Shown in pieces: positions 17,533-25,933 of a DNA stretch of 64,000 nucleotides. This stretch comes from CBDCYS01 sp965226245. GTDB taxonomy: Bacteria; Acidobacteriota; Terriglobia; Bryobacterales; UBA6623. Numbering within the stretch: position 1 is the stretch's first letter; each line of letters starts with the position of its first letter. The stretch is from assembly GCA_965226245.1 (NCBI GenBank), contig CBDDCL010000015.1, positions 5,208,001-5,272,000 of the forward strand, given 5' to 3'. The notes beneath the pieces are model-generated. The model had not been told where the DNA came from, searched no databases, and was given only the letters and a program-made list of their open reading frames with translations. Made by a program: the position numbers and the translations under genes.

Positions 17533-18366
17533 TTATTCGGCGATCGCCGCCGGGATGGCGAGCGTCACCTCGCCCGTCGCCGCCCATTCGGCCCCGCGGG
17601 CGTAAGTTACCTGGAAGCCGATGCTTTCCAGATTCTCTGGGCCGTGCCCGAGGAGGGTCACGAAAACCCGGCCTCGGTCGTACGGCAGAGTCCACATTAT
17701 CGGTTGATGCAAGCCCGGTCCGGGGGTTGGCTGCCTCCGGTTCTTGTCGGTCCGCCAGCTGTTATACAAAGAGTGGTCGTCCCACGCGGTCGCCACGACA
17801 CTGTAGGTGTCCTTGGGTTGCCACTTGAGATTGGCGTAAAGCTCGTCGTTCTTCACCGGGAAGGAAGCCTTCAAGCCGCGCGTGATCGGATGATCGCGAT
17901 CCTTGATCTCCACCGTAAAATCGTGCCGAGGCGAGTGATGCCCGTTGTTGGAGCGCCAGTTTGCCGCGCAGAGCTTCTCGTACTCATCCCAGCCGTTGAA
18001 CGCCACAACGGAGGCATGGTAGACGACGAGGCCCTTACCGGATCGGACGAAACCTAGCAGAGCCTCCTGGGCTCGCTCGCCCCACCACAACTCGGGCCTC
18101 GCGACGTAGTTCACCACCACAAGGTCATAGGGAGCCAGGGTATCGGGACCAGCGCCCCGGAATTCCTCGGTGACACGGACTTCGAAACGGCCCGTGTCTT
18201 CCAAGATTTTCCGCAACAGAGATGTTGTGCCGCGCCAGTCGTGCCCGTTCTGGCCGGTAATAATGAGAGTCTGGATCTTCGGTTCGTTTTGCGCCCCGGA
18301 GGACTGCCCGAGGACACATCCGGCAGCAATTGTAAAGCTTAGAACACCAACCAACAGATTTCTCAA
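17533..18366 (-). CDS. ThuA-like domain protein, exported
   Basis: About 277 residues. TTG at 18366 is chosen because AGGAGGT precedes it by 6 bases; an upstream in-frame TTG at 18387 would run through this site. The N-terminus is a signal peptide with a lipobox-like IAAGC, so it may be a lipoprotein. The ThuA/class-I-glutamine-amidotransferase-like fold is shown by TLIITGQNGHDW, YDLVVVNYVARPELWW, GKGLVVYHAS and PVKNDELYANL, with GRVFVTLLGHG near the end. ThuA proteins are linked to trehalose and other disaccharide metabolism; the actual reaction is unsettled. A good promoter lies upstream at 18440-18467. Confidence 0.85.
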   Translation of the reverse strand: MRNLLVGVLSFTIAAGCVLGQSSGAQNEPKIQTLIITGQNGHDWRGTTSLLRKILEDTGRFEVRVTEEFRGAGPDTLAPYDLVVVNYVARPELWWGERAQEALLGFVRSGKGLVVYHASVVAFNGWDEYEKLCAANWRSNNGHHSPRHDFTVEIKDRDHPITRGLKASFPVKNDELYANLKWQPKDTYSVVATAWDDHSLYNSWRTDKNRRQPTPGPGLHQPIMWTLPYDRGRVFVTLLGHGPENLESIGFQVTYARGAEWAATGEVTLAIPAAIAE

Positions 18367-18439
18367 TTCTTTACCTCCTATCAGCAACGGATCATACCGC
18401 GAGTGGCTGGGATTTCCGTTTTGGTCCCAGCGTGAGTAT

Positions 18440-18467
18440 AGTATAGTCCTGCACAGACCGATCGCAA
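18440..18467 (-). promoter_or_regulatory. Putative sigma-70 promoter of the ThuA gene
   Basis: On the minus strand TTGCGA (18467-18462), 16 bases, then TATACT (18445-18440). It ends about 73 bases upstream of the chosen TTG start. TATACT is repeated in tandem at 18440-18435. Confidence 0.5.
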
Positions 18468-18856
18468 CAGTCGACCGTTTCGTATAAATCGTGTCCCGTA
18501 TTTGAGGGTTGCGGGGCTTTCCGAGCGATTGACTTGCGAAAGGAGTCCAGCTCTCGTGTATGGTCCAGCGGGAACGGTTTCTGTAAGTTATTTTATATCA
18601 ATAAGTTAACTATGCCAATTGCAGTTTTCTACAGAAAATGTAAGGGTTTCAGCGTTTTTCGGGCCCGCCAGAGCCCAGTTCTTGCATGCTGACGATTTTT
18701 CATCGTTTGATCCACTGGTCTCAGGGTAGCAAATCCGGGGGGTGCGTTTTCGGGTCGATCGGGAGAATCTGTTGAAAACACGGGAGATAATTCGTTTTAG
18801 AATCCGTGACCGGTTTTGGGCTGTTGGGGTTTTGGGGAGATCGGGGGCTGTGGCGG

Positions 18857-19386
18857 GGCGGCGCGGACGGGCGGATTCGGGTGTGTGGGGACTGCAGTTT
18901 TGCAGTGATTCGCGGTGTTCCCGGGTGCAATTGGAGTGGTTCCGTCTATCCCGTGGTTGGCGGGCGCTAATTTGTGAAGGTCGCAGCTTGGGCTCCGGGC
19001 GGAAGACGGTCAACCTGTTGAAAAAACCGGCTTTGACGTCGGAGCCACGACCGTGAGGGAGTGCCCATGGGCCGGCCAATCAGAGCCGCGCGCGTAAGCA
19101 AGCGGTTGCCTCTACCGACTGATCCGCTCCCATCAAACTTCCGGCCCACCCAAAAAGATGAAAACCCGCGGGTTTTCGACCGAGTGGTTATTGCGAGCGG
19201 ATCAATCGATTCGAGCAAACCGCTTGCTTACGCGCGCGGCTCAGGGCGGCGCGGACGGGCGGATTCGGGTGCGGGAGGATTGCGGTTTTTGCAGTAATTC
19301 GTGGCGTTCCCGAGTACAATTCGAGTGGTTCCGTCTATCCCGTGGTTGGCGGGCGCGAATTTGTGGAAGCTCGCAGCTTGGGCTCC
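18857..19386. repeat. Two ~140-bp direct repeats flanking a large palindrome
   Basis: 18857-18996 and 19245-19386 are about 90% alike: both begin GGCGGCGCGGACGGGCGG and end GCTCGCAGCTTGGGCTCC or a close variant. Both contain TGGTTCCGTCTATCCCGTGG. They lie in the 1.2-kb gene-free interval 18367-19569. A coding frame across the first copy gives LPHGRGSD, a string I recall from many acidobacterial hypothetical proteins, which suggests a dispersed repeat. Confidence 0.6.
19083..19242. repeat. 160-bp imperfect palindrome
   Basis: The left arm 19083-19129 (GAGCCGCGCGCGTAAGCAAG...) and right arm 19195-19242 are reverse complements with a few mismatches over about 47 bp. The centre contains AAAACCCGCGGGTTTT. 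It could fold into one long cruciform or stem-loop. It lies between the two direct repeats, with no gene inside. Confidence 0.6.
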
Positions 19387-19569
19387 CGACCTTGTTGTTT
19401 TTCGAAGAGGTATCCCCGCGGAGTTCGCGGATTGGGATGGAACCAGCCGTTGGGAAGGGCTGGTTTTTCTTGCCCGCCCCGAAATCAAGCCACGCCAATG
19501 TGGCCAGCCGAACAGCGTCCTGGAAAGTCGTAGACGCGCCACGCCGGGCTACGATTCAGGCAGAGCGCT

Positions 19570-20667
19570 TCAATATACGCCGACTGCTACCGCGCCCTTG
19601 GTCTTTGAGAAGGGGCGGACATTGCGCACGCCGTCCCAGGGATACATCTCGGTTGGCGGCTCCCGTTCACACTCGTCGCGCTCGGGGAAGCGCGGCATGA
19701 AGAATTCCTTGGTAAGAGTCGTCAACAAGACACGCCCGGTTTCGCCGTATCCCACCACGCTGTCCATATTGTCGGGGTCGACCACCTGGATGACGGCTCG
19801 CGGCTGCGGCGCATAGTAAATGATGGCGTACTCATCAGCCGGGTCAAACGGCTTGCCGCAGGCGAGACCCATCAGCGTGTTGCCGTAGGTCGGGGTAAAA
19901 TAGGCGCCTTCGAGCAGCTCCTCGCGCGCGAAACGGTTGAACTGCGGCGTCATCTCCGTGCCTCCGCAGAAAACCCCGGTGATGCCCTTTTCCTTGAGCG
20001 AAACGCGGTCGCACAATCCCTCCAGCAGCTTCGGCGTCGTGAACAAGCAGCGGATGTTTGGATGGCTGTCGAGAATGGTGATCGCCTGGTCGATGCAGTG
20101 GTTCTTGTATGCCTCGGCCTCTTTGATGTCGCCGCGCTTGATCAGCTTGATGACCCAGCGGGGATCCAGATCCACCGCGAAACAGATGCCGCCGCGAACC
20201 TGCGCCAGATGCTCAATGGCCAGGCGCAGACGGCGCGGCCCGCTCGGGCCCAGTTGCAGCCAGTCCGATCCGGGCGGGAAATATTGGTCCGGCAGGGTCT
20301 TGCTGAATTCGGTGTAGTCGGTCCGAAAATCTTCAATATTGATGCGGGATTTCGGGACGCCGGTCGTTCCGCCGGTCTCGAAGACGTAAACCGGCTTGCC
20401 GGCGAATCCCTTCGGCACCCAGCGGCGCACCGGCCCGCCGCGCAGCCATTCGTCGTTGAAGTAGAACGAGAAGCGCTTGAGATCGTCAAACCCGCGCACT
20501 TCCTGGCGCGGGTCCCAACTGCGCGAGGCGGCATACTCGAGCCAGAACGGACAACCGGTTTCCGGGTTGAAATGCCAGGCGACGATCTCGCGGACGTGGG
20601 CGTCGAGCCGCTCGCGGGCCTCGGCCATTTTGGGTTCAAGGGTGGGTGAAATTTCAGTTGTTGCCAT
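19570..20667 (-). CDS. PaaK-like AMP-dependent ligase/adenylate-forming enzyme
   Basis: 365 residues from ATG 20667. ANL-superfamily features are present: the phosphate-binding loop FETGGTTGVPKSR at about 112-124, FCGGTEMTPQF, a TPTYGNTLMG segment for the A5 motif, and GYGETGRVLLTTL in place of the A7 aspartate region. The C-terminal small domain is short, as in PaaK/LuxE-like and CoF-synthetase-like relatives. It should adenylate a carboxylate, perhaps aromatic or fatty; the acceptor is unknown. An element of the CAAT(A/G)CTGTTCA family starts 10 bp upstream of the start codon and may affect expression. Confidence 0.75.
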   Translation of the reverse strand: MATTEISPTLEPKMAEARERLDAHVREIVAWHFNPETGCPFWLEYAASRSWDPRQEVRGFDDLKRFSFYFNDEWLRGGPVRRWVPKGFAGKPVYVFETGGTTGVPKSRINIEDFRTDYTEFSKTLPDQYFPPGSDWLQLGPSGPRRLRLAIEHLAQVRGGICFAVDLDPRWVIKLIKRGDIKEAEAYKNHCIDQAITILDSHPNIRCLFTTPKLLEGLCDRVSLKEKGITGVFCGGTEMTPQFNRFAREELLEGAYFTPTYGNTLMGLACGKPFDPADEYAIIYYAPQPRAVIQVVDPDNMDSVVGYGETGRVLLTTLTKEFFMPRFPERDECEREPPTEMYPWDGVRNVRPFSKTKGAVAVGVY

Positions 20668-20676
20668 GGGAAAGGG

Positions 20677-20885
20677 CTAGCCTCAATACTGTTGAGTAAG
20701 TGGTCCCGGGGCCGGAGTTCGCTTTCCTTAGGTTGTCGTATCTTTCGGCGCAAGGTGGAGCCTTGGGGGATCAAGCGTTTGTTTTCCTGCGCCCCGTGGG
20801 GGCTCCCGCCTCGAGTGGTTTTCACCCAGGGTTTCGCTTCGCTCCACCCTGGGCTACTTTCCTACGCCGCTTCCGCGGCTCAGCG
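20677..20885 (-). repeat. CAATACTGTT-ended element, truncated copy
   Basis: CTAG (20677-20680) is followed by 3 bases and CAATACTGTTGAGTA. The interior is the reverse of the core seen at 34904-35090 (CGCCCCGTGGGGGCTCC, TTCGCTTCGCTCCACCCTGG). It stops at CGCGGCTCAGCG, 25 bp short of the expected far end and next to the stop codon of the PQQ gene at 20886. It fills the gap between two co-oriented minus-strand genes. Confidence 0.65.
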
Positions 20886-22313
20886 TTACTGGTTTGCAAT
20901 CGCGTACAGGTGCGAACGGGTCATGATATAGAGCGTTCCGTTGGCGACAACCGGCGTGCCATAGACCGAGTTGCCAAAATTCATTTCCGAGAGAACCTCC
21001 AGCACCCGACCGGCTTTCAAGACGGTCAGATCGCCGTCCTCGTCGCCGAGGAAAACTTTGCCGTCCACCACGAAGGGGGAACCCCAAACCGCCGCCAGCG
21101 TGTCATGCTCCCAAAGCAGCTTGCCGGTCTTCAAGTCCAGTGCGTGGAAGAACCCGCTGAAATTGACTGCATAGACGATGCCGTCATCAATCGCTACGGT
21201 TGAGATCGTCCGCCGGAAAGGATGATGCCACACCACCCCGCTCGCGGTTACGTCCCCGGTCTTGGTGGCGTCGATCGCCCAGAGATGGCCGACGCCTTCG
21301 CCATGCTCGGGATCCTGGCCCACTGCCACGAATACCTTGTTGTCGAAGACCACCGGCGTCGCAATGATGTTGTTGCGGTCGCCCCGGCCCTGTTTCCACT
21401 CTGAATCCTTGGGGTTCGCGTCGAATGTCCAAATCACTTTGCCGGTCTTGGCCTCGAAGGAGCGCAGCCAGCCGTCGCCGCCGGCAAAGATGATTTGCGC
21501 CTTGCCGTTGATGACCCCATAGCCGGGCGATGCCCATTGTCCATGGAGGATGCCGTCCCCGGGTGAATTGTCTTCCCAGAGGATTTCACCTGTGTGCCGG
21601 TTCAGCGCCAAAAAACTGGGCGCCCGCGGCGACGGGATATTGACGTGGCTTTCGTCCACGCCATTCGACGTGTTGACAAACAGAATATCGCCCGCGACCA
21701 AGGGCGAGGTGGCCGCCATGTTATGCGGGAAAACGCCCAGTTCATCGTACATATCAAGCGACCAGATGATGTCCCCGTCGATTTCCGAGGTAGCCGTCTC
21801 GTCCTTGTAGGGACCATCGTTTTCGCCGTCCAGGAAACCTTCCGTATCGAGGGCGATCACCTCGGCGCGATTCGAGACGTAGTAAACATGGTTCCCGGCG
21901 ACGGCCGGCGAGGAACACACGCCCTGCTCCGGCCAGTCGTTGACGCGCCCCGACGCCAGCTTTTCGTGCGTCATCTGCCAAAGGAACTTCCCGTCCGCCT
22001 CGTTGAACGCCATCACCACGCCACGATCGCCGGTGTGCTTGGGGTTCCTCAGCAGTTGATTGTTCGTCCCGACGTAAACCTTGCCCCCGGCCACGACGGG
22101 GTTGCCGTAGGACTGCGATCCCATCTCGGCGACCCACTTGATGTTGGTCTTGTCTTCGATGTTCCAAGTACGCGGGATGTTTTTCTCGCTCGAGACCATG
22201 TTGCGGTTCGGCGTGCCGCCCCACATCGGCCAATCCTCGGCCAGTATGGGCAGAGCCGTGAACAGCGCCAGACTCAGCGCCAGCGAGATCGTCATCGTGA
22301 TGCGTTTTCGCAT
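20886..22313 (-). CDS. PQQ-binding-like beta-propeller repeat protein
   Basis: 475 residues. The signal peptide ends ALPILA, followed by DWPMWGGTPNRNM, the usual opening of exported PQQ-type propellers in this group. About seven repeats recur with GKxxVGTN / AxDxKTGKLLWEH / GxLYxMT motifs, for example GNPVVAGGKVYVGT and LKTGKLLWEHDTL. No catalytic residues of a quinoprotein dehydrogenase are evident, so it is a scaffold or binding propeller (BamB-like fold) rather than a proven PQQ enzyme. It is 54 bp downstream of a larger paralogue on the same strand; the two probably form an operon. Confidence 0.87.
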   Translation of the reverse strand: MRKRITMTISLALSLALFTALPILAEDWPMWGGTPNRNMVSSEKNIPRTWNIEDKTNIKWVAEMGSQSYGNPVVAGGKVYVGTNNQLLRNPKHTGDRGVVMAFNEADGKFLWQMTHEKLASGRVNDWPEQGVCSSPAVAGNHVYYVSNRAEVIALDTEGFLDGENDGPYKDETATSEIDGDIIWSLDMYDELGVFPHNMAATSPLVAGDILFVNTSNGVDESHVNIPSPRAPSFLALNRHTGEILWEDNSPGDGILHGQWASPGYGVINGKAQIIFAGGDGWLRSFEAKTGKVIWTFDANPKDSEWKQGRGDRNNIIATPVVFDNKVFVAVGQDPEHGEGVGHLWAIDATKTGDVTASGVVWHHPFRRTISTVAIDDGIVYAVNFSGFFHALDLKTGKLLWEHDTLAAVWGSPFVVDGKVFLGDEDGDLTVLKAGRVLEVLSEMNFGNSVYGTPVVANGTLYIMTRSHLYAIANQ

Positions 22314-22367
22314 ATTGTTGTCTACCTGTTGTCGTCTGCCTGGTTTCTTTACTTGGATGGGGAAGAG

Positions 22368-24593
22368 TTAGTCCCCGATGGGGCTCACCGAGAGGTTGTC
22401 ATAAAGGATATCGGCGGAAGAATAGCCGTAGATCCCGGGCGCTCCGTGCCGATGCGGAAGGGCGTCTTCGGCTTCGATGGACCACTCCGCCGGTTCCGGC
22501 TCGCCCTTTTTCCAGACCTTGGCCTGGATCAGGGTTTTCTCGCCCGCCGGGTCAACCCGCACTTTCATGTGATACCAAATGCCGGGATCCCAGCGGAACT
22601 TGACCTCCTTGGAGAAGCGCTGCATCTCGGATAGCCATGTGCGGACCATCAACCTTTGCGTGTTCCCCATCAGCGCAACGGTGTAGCGGTGGGAAACCAA
22701 ACCGACGTCGGGCATTCGGCGTTTCTGCTCGCTACCCTTGAGGTCAACTTCGATCACGTAGCCCGATGCTTCCGGATCACCGATGTAGACAGTGGTTCTC
22801 CATGACCGAGGATTCCCGGATGGCTTCATGAGGACTTTGTTGTCACCGTCGAGCGCCACTTGAAAGCGCCCGCGAGCCGCGTTCCAGCCGCCGGGCACGG
22901 ATTTTTCCGGCAGCGCATCGAAGTTCTCCTGGAAGGCGATGACAGGGCGTCCGCTGGCGCGAGCCGAGCCTTTCAATTCGCCGGCCATTGCCACGACGAG
23001 ACCGCCTTGAGAAACATTGCTCGATTCCAGCTTGAGTTCCCCGGATGAAGAAATCGTCCCTTTGAGCCCGTCCAGGGACCACTGCGCCTCGGTCTCGCCG
23101 ATCAAGCGTCCCTCGCCATCAAAGGTCCGCGCCCGGAACCTTTGACTTCCGCCGGTCTTGAGTACGACTTCCGCGGGGACCACCTGCAGGTAAGCAGCCT
23201 TCGCTGCGCTCGGGGCTTTCTCCGGGGCTGCGGGCAAGCTTGCCGGATTCGGCGTATCGTTCTTGGAGCCAATCGCCTTGCCGCCAATCGCGTAAAGCTC
23301 GTCATTGGTCAGCAAGTAGACCCGCCCGTTCGCGACCGCCGGCGACCCGTTGATTTGAATCGCGCTGCCGTCCGCCGCCTTGAATACGTCGACGTCGAGC
23401 ACTTCGGGCGCCTCGTCGCCGTTCATCCTGAGGATGTGAAATTTGCCGTCCACATCCGAGACGTAGATCTTCCCGTCAGCCACCACCGGGGAAGCCTTTT
23501 GGGCGATTCCCAAGTTATGCCTCCAGAGTCGTTTTCCGGTCTTGGCGTTGAACGCGACGAGGTTGGCCGAGTTGTCGACGTGGTACAAGCGGCCGTCGTG
23601 AATCGCGGGCGAAGCGTAGCCGCCGGTGAAGCCCTCGGCCATCCAGACTTGTTTCGGTTTGCCTTCGCTCACTTGGCTTGCATCCAGGCAAACCAGCCGC
23701 CCCATCGCCGTGCTGCCGTCCCCGTTTTCTTCGCTGTGCGATGCGTAGATCAGGTTGCCATCGGCGACGACCGAGGAGTTGATGCCGCGCAAACTCATCG
23801 GGAAGGCCCAGACTTTCTCGCCCGTCGCTACCTTGAGGGCGTAGATGCCGCCATCGCCATTCCCGGTAATGAGCAGGCGCTGGCCGCTGATTTCGCGGAC
23901 AATCGGGGCTGAGTAAGTTGTGTCCTTCGGAGCCTGCCCGGGGGTTGAGATCCAAATCGTCTCGCCGCTCTTCTTGTCCAGCGCGTAGAAACGATGGCGG
24001 GGAATGAAGGTCGACCCCCAACCCGCGGAAAGAAAGCTAACGATAACGAGGTCGCCGTCGAGAACCGGGTTCACCGTGCGGCCGCCGAACCCTGAGATTC
24101 TGCCCACTTCTTCCCCGAACGACCGCGACCAAACAATCTTGCCGTTACGGTCGAAGCAGTGGACCATGCCTTCGACCCCGTGTGAATAGACGTAACCCGT
24201 CGACTCGTCGCCCGCCAAATTGGCCCAACCCACGCGGTGGTGCGGGATATCCGTTTGGAAAACGTTGTAACGGTACTGCCAGCGCTGTTTTCCCGTGTCC
24301 GCGTCGTAACAGGCGATCCATTCTTGCCACTTCGTAGGATCGCCCGGCTCCCCAAGCGTGTTGATGCAGACTCGCCCGTCAAAGACGATCGGCGTCGACC
24401 GCCCGCCGATCGCGGCCTTCCACAGCATGTTTTCGCCGCCTGGCGTCCAGCTCGAAGGCAGGCCTGTTTCCGGCGAGACACCGTCAGCGCTGAGACCGCG
24501 CCAGCCCGGCCAGTTTGCGGCAGAGACGTAATGGGGGGGTACCGTCAGCGAAAAAGCGCAAAGCAATAGGACCAAACGGCAGCACACCCTCAT
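22368..24593 (-). CDS. PQQ-binding-like beta-propeller protein with C-terminal LamG/concanavalin-like domain
   Basis: About 741 residues. ATG 24593 is chosen for its AAGGAG site 5 bases upstream and the signal peptide MRVCCRLVLLLCAFSLTV that follows. NWPGWRGLSADGVSPETGLP opens the propeller. Repeats to about residue 460 carry CYDADTGKQRWQYRYN, ALDKKSGETIWIST, LKVATGEKVWAFPM and AFNAKTGKRLWRHNLG. After a linker, the last 200 residues (FQENFDALPEKSVPGGW to YDNLSVSPIGD) resemble a beta-sandwich carbohydrate-binding or DUF1080-like domain. It is the first gene of a two-gene operon. An exported sugar-related role is inferred. Confidence 0.87.
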   Translation of the reverse strand: MRVCCRLVLLLCAFSLTVPPHYVSAANWPGWRGLSADGVSPETGLPSSWTPGGENMLWKAAIGGRSTPIVFDGRVCINTLGEPGDPTKWQEWIACYDADTGKQRWQYRYNVFQTDIPHHRVGWANLAGDESTGYVYSHGVEGMVHCFDRNGKIVWSRSFGEEVGRISGFGGRTVNPVLDGDLVIVSFLSAGWGSTFIPRHRFYALDKKSGETIWISTPGQAPKDTTYSAPIVREISGQRLLITGNGDGGIYALKVATGEKVWAFPMSLRGINSSVVADGNLIYASHSEENGDGSTAMGRLVCLDASQVSEGKPKQVWMAEGFTGGYASPAIHDGRLYHVDNSANLVAFNAKTGKRLWRHNLGIAQKASPVVADGKIYVSDVDGKFHILRMNGDEAPEVLDVDVFKAADGSAIQINGSPAVANGRVYLLTNDELYAIGGKAIGSKNDTPNPASLPAAPEKAPSAAKAAYLQVVPAEVVLKTGGSQRFRARTFDGEGRLIGETEAQWSLDGLKGTISSSGELKLESSNVSQGGLVVAMAGELKGSARASGRPVIAFQENFDALPEKSVPGGWNAARGRFQVALDGDNKVLMKPSGNPRSWRTTVYIGDPEASGYVIEVDLKGSEQKRRMPDVGLVSHRYTVALMGNTQRLMVRTWLSEMQRFSKEVKFRWDPGIWYHMKVRVDPAGEKTLIQAKVWKKGEPEPAEWSIEAEDALPHRHGAPGIYGYSSADILYDNLSVSPIGD

Positions 24594-24737
24594 TGAAACT
24601 CCTTCATCTGGGCATTCTATCAAATGACGTGTTAGGGACAGGTTTTAGCGGCGTGTAGTCGGCCCGCACGGGTTCTTGGCTGTTTGCATAGGGGGTCGGA
24701 AAACACCTGTGGTGCGGCTCGCAAGAGAGCTGCGCGG

Positions 24738-24809
24738 ACCGGCTGAGAGCCGGTCCTACTATGTCGCCAGGAATGGCGACACGGCACGCAAGAATGCATG
24801 CGCCACATC
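24738..24809 (+). repeat. Dispersed hairpin repeat (VARNGDTA type)
   Basis: GACCGGCT...AGCCGGTC is a hairpin at 24738-24755. ATGTCGCCAGGAATGGCGAC, then ACGGCACGCAAG and GCGCCACATC (24761-24809), match 57714-57763 on the other strand. Each copy contains a TCGCCA...TGGCGA stem. The interval 24594-24974 otherwise holds only promoter sequence. Confidence 0.6.
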
Positions 24810-24863
24810 GCACACGCAGAAGTATGGAGAGTCCCAGGCGCGGGACCGATTGCGAAAACCTGG

Positions 24864-24890
24864 TTGCAACCCTCCCCGTGGTTGTATACT
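24864..24890 (+). promoter_or_regulatory. Putative promoter of the exported aldolase gene
   Basis: TTGCAA (24864-24869), 15-base spacer, then TATACT (24885-24890), preceded by TTG. The spacer is short, so the -10 is the stronger evidence. It lies 85 bases before the start codon. Confidence 0.4.
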
Positions 24891-24974
24891 AGGCGCGTCC
24901 GGTGCGCCGCAAGACAAGGCCTGGATCCTATCGCGCAAGACCCCCGGCGCAGCTTGGGACAAAGGAGTAAGGTT

Positions 24975-25847
24975 ATGAAAACGAAACGTGTCATATCCGC
25001 CGTGCTCTGCGGCATGCTGTGCTTGGTGATTACTTTGGTGGCGCTGGCCGAAAAAACTCAGGCGGCCCCGCCCGTCAGGATGTACAACACGGCAAAAGAA
25101 AAGCTCATGGCGGGAGGGGCCATCGTCGGCGGAACCGTCTCCACGTCGGACCCCAACATCTATTGCGCCATGGCAAACGCCGGATTCGATTTCACGTGGA
25201 TCGAAATGCAGCACAGTCCCCTGATGTTTAACGACGTCGCCCAAATGATCTGGGCTTGCAGGGGAGCCGGGGCGATTCCCTTCATCCGCGTGCCGGACGC
25301 AACGGAAGGCGCCATCCAGAAGGCAACTGACATCGGGGCTCTGGGCATCGTTGTCCCCATGGTCGCAACGGCGGAAAAAGCCCGCAACGCGGTTAAATAC
25401 GCCAAATACCCGCCTCTGGGACGCCGCAGCCGGGGTGGCGGCCAGTACGGAGCACTCTGGGGCAGCGACTACCGCGAGACCGCCAACGACAACATCATGG
25501 TCATCGTGATGATCGAGTCGCCGCTAGGCGTGTCCAACGTCGAGGAGATTGCCGCCGTTCCCGGTGTTGACGTCGTCTTCGCCGCCAGCGGCGACCTGGG
25601 AAGCTTCACCGGGTGGGAGCGAACCGACCCGAGATACATGGCTCTGGTCAAGAAGATCCACGACGCTACGCTGAAAGCCGGCAAGATACTGGCGGGCCCT
25701 CTCTCGTGGAAAGGCCGCGACGGATTCAAATTCTTCCAGGGACCCGGCGAATCGAGCCTGATCAGGGCCGGAGCAAAGGCTGCACTGGGAGCCGCCCCCG
25801 CGGCCCAAGGCGGAGATCACGCGACCGGCGACGAGCCCACGAAGTAG
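24975..25847 (+). CDS. HpcH/HpaI aldolase-family protein with signal peptide
   Basis: 290 residues from ATG 24975, with AAAGGAG at 24961-24967. Residues 1-31 form a clear signal peptide (VLCGMLCLVITLVALAEKTQA core), unusual for a family that is normally cytosolic and cleaves 2-oxo-4-hydroxy acids such as 4-hydroxy-2-oxoheptanedioate. The barrel shows WIEMQHSP (catalytic-His region), PFIRVPD (pyruvate-binding Arg), MVIVMIESPLGV (metal-binding Glu) and FAASGDLGSF (metal-binding Asp; the canonical form is GPxDLS). The key residues are kept, so activity is possible. A cytosolic relative lies at 58222-59028. Confidence 0.85.
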   Translation: MKTKRVISAVLCGMLCLVITLVALAEKTQAAPPVRMYNTAKEKLMAGGAIVGGTVSTSDPNIYCAMANAGFDFTWIEMQHSPLMFNDVAQMIWACRGAGAIPFIRVPDATEGAIQKATDIGALGIVVPMVATAEKARNAVKYAKYPPLGRRSRGGGQYGALWGSDYRETANDNIMVIVMIESPLGVSNVEEIAAVPGVDVVFAASGDLGSFTGWERTDPRYMALVKKIHDATLKAGKILAGPLSWKGRDGFKFFQGPGESSLIRAGAKAALGAAPAAQGGDHATGDEPTK

Positions 25848-25912
25848 CACGCGGGCGCTGGCGCACTGAAACCCTCGCCGAACGTGGCGGAATTTCATAG
25901 AGCAAATCAGAG

Positions 25913-25932
25913 CCCCGGACGGAAGTCCGGGG
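25913..25932 (+). terminator. Strong hairpin after the aldolase gene
   Basis: CCCCGGAC-GGAA-GTCCGGGG is a perfect 8-bp stem with a tetraloop, 65 bp after the aldolase stop. No T run follows. It may act as a terminator or be a repeat, since related GGACGGAAGTCC hairpins occur at 31141 and 51841. Confidence 0.45.
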
Positions 25933-25933
25933 A

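Noticed and set aside
18606..19079. Minus-strand coding frame containing LPHGRGSD
   Set aside because: It runs through a dispersed repeat; the composition is Arg/Pro-rich and there is no ribosome-binding site or domain.
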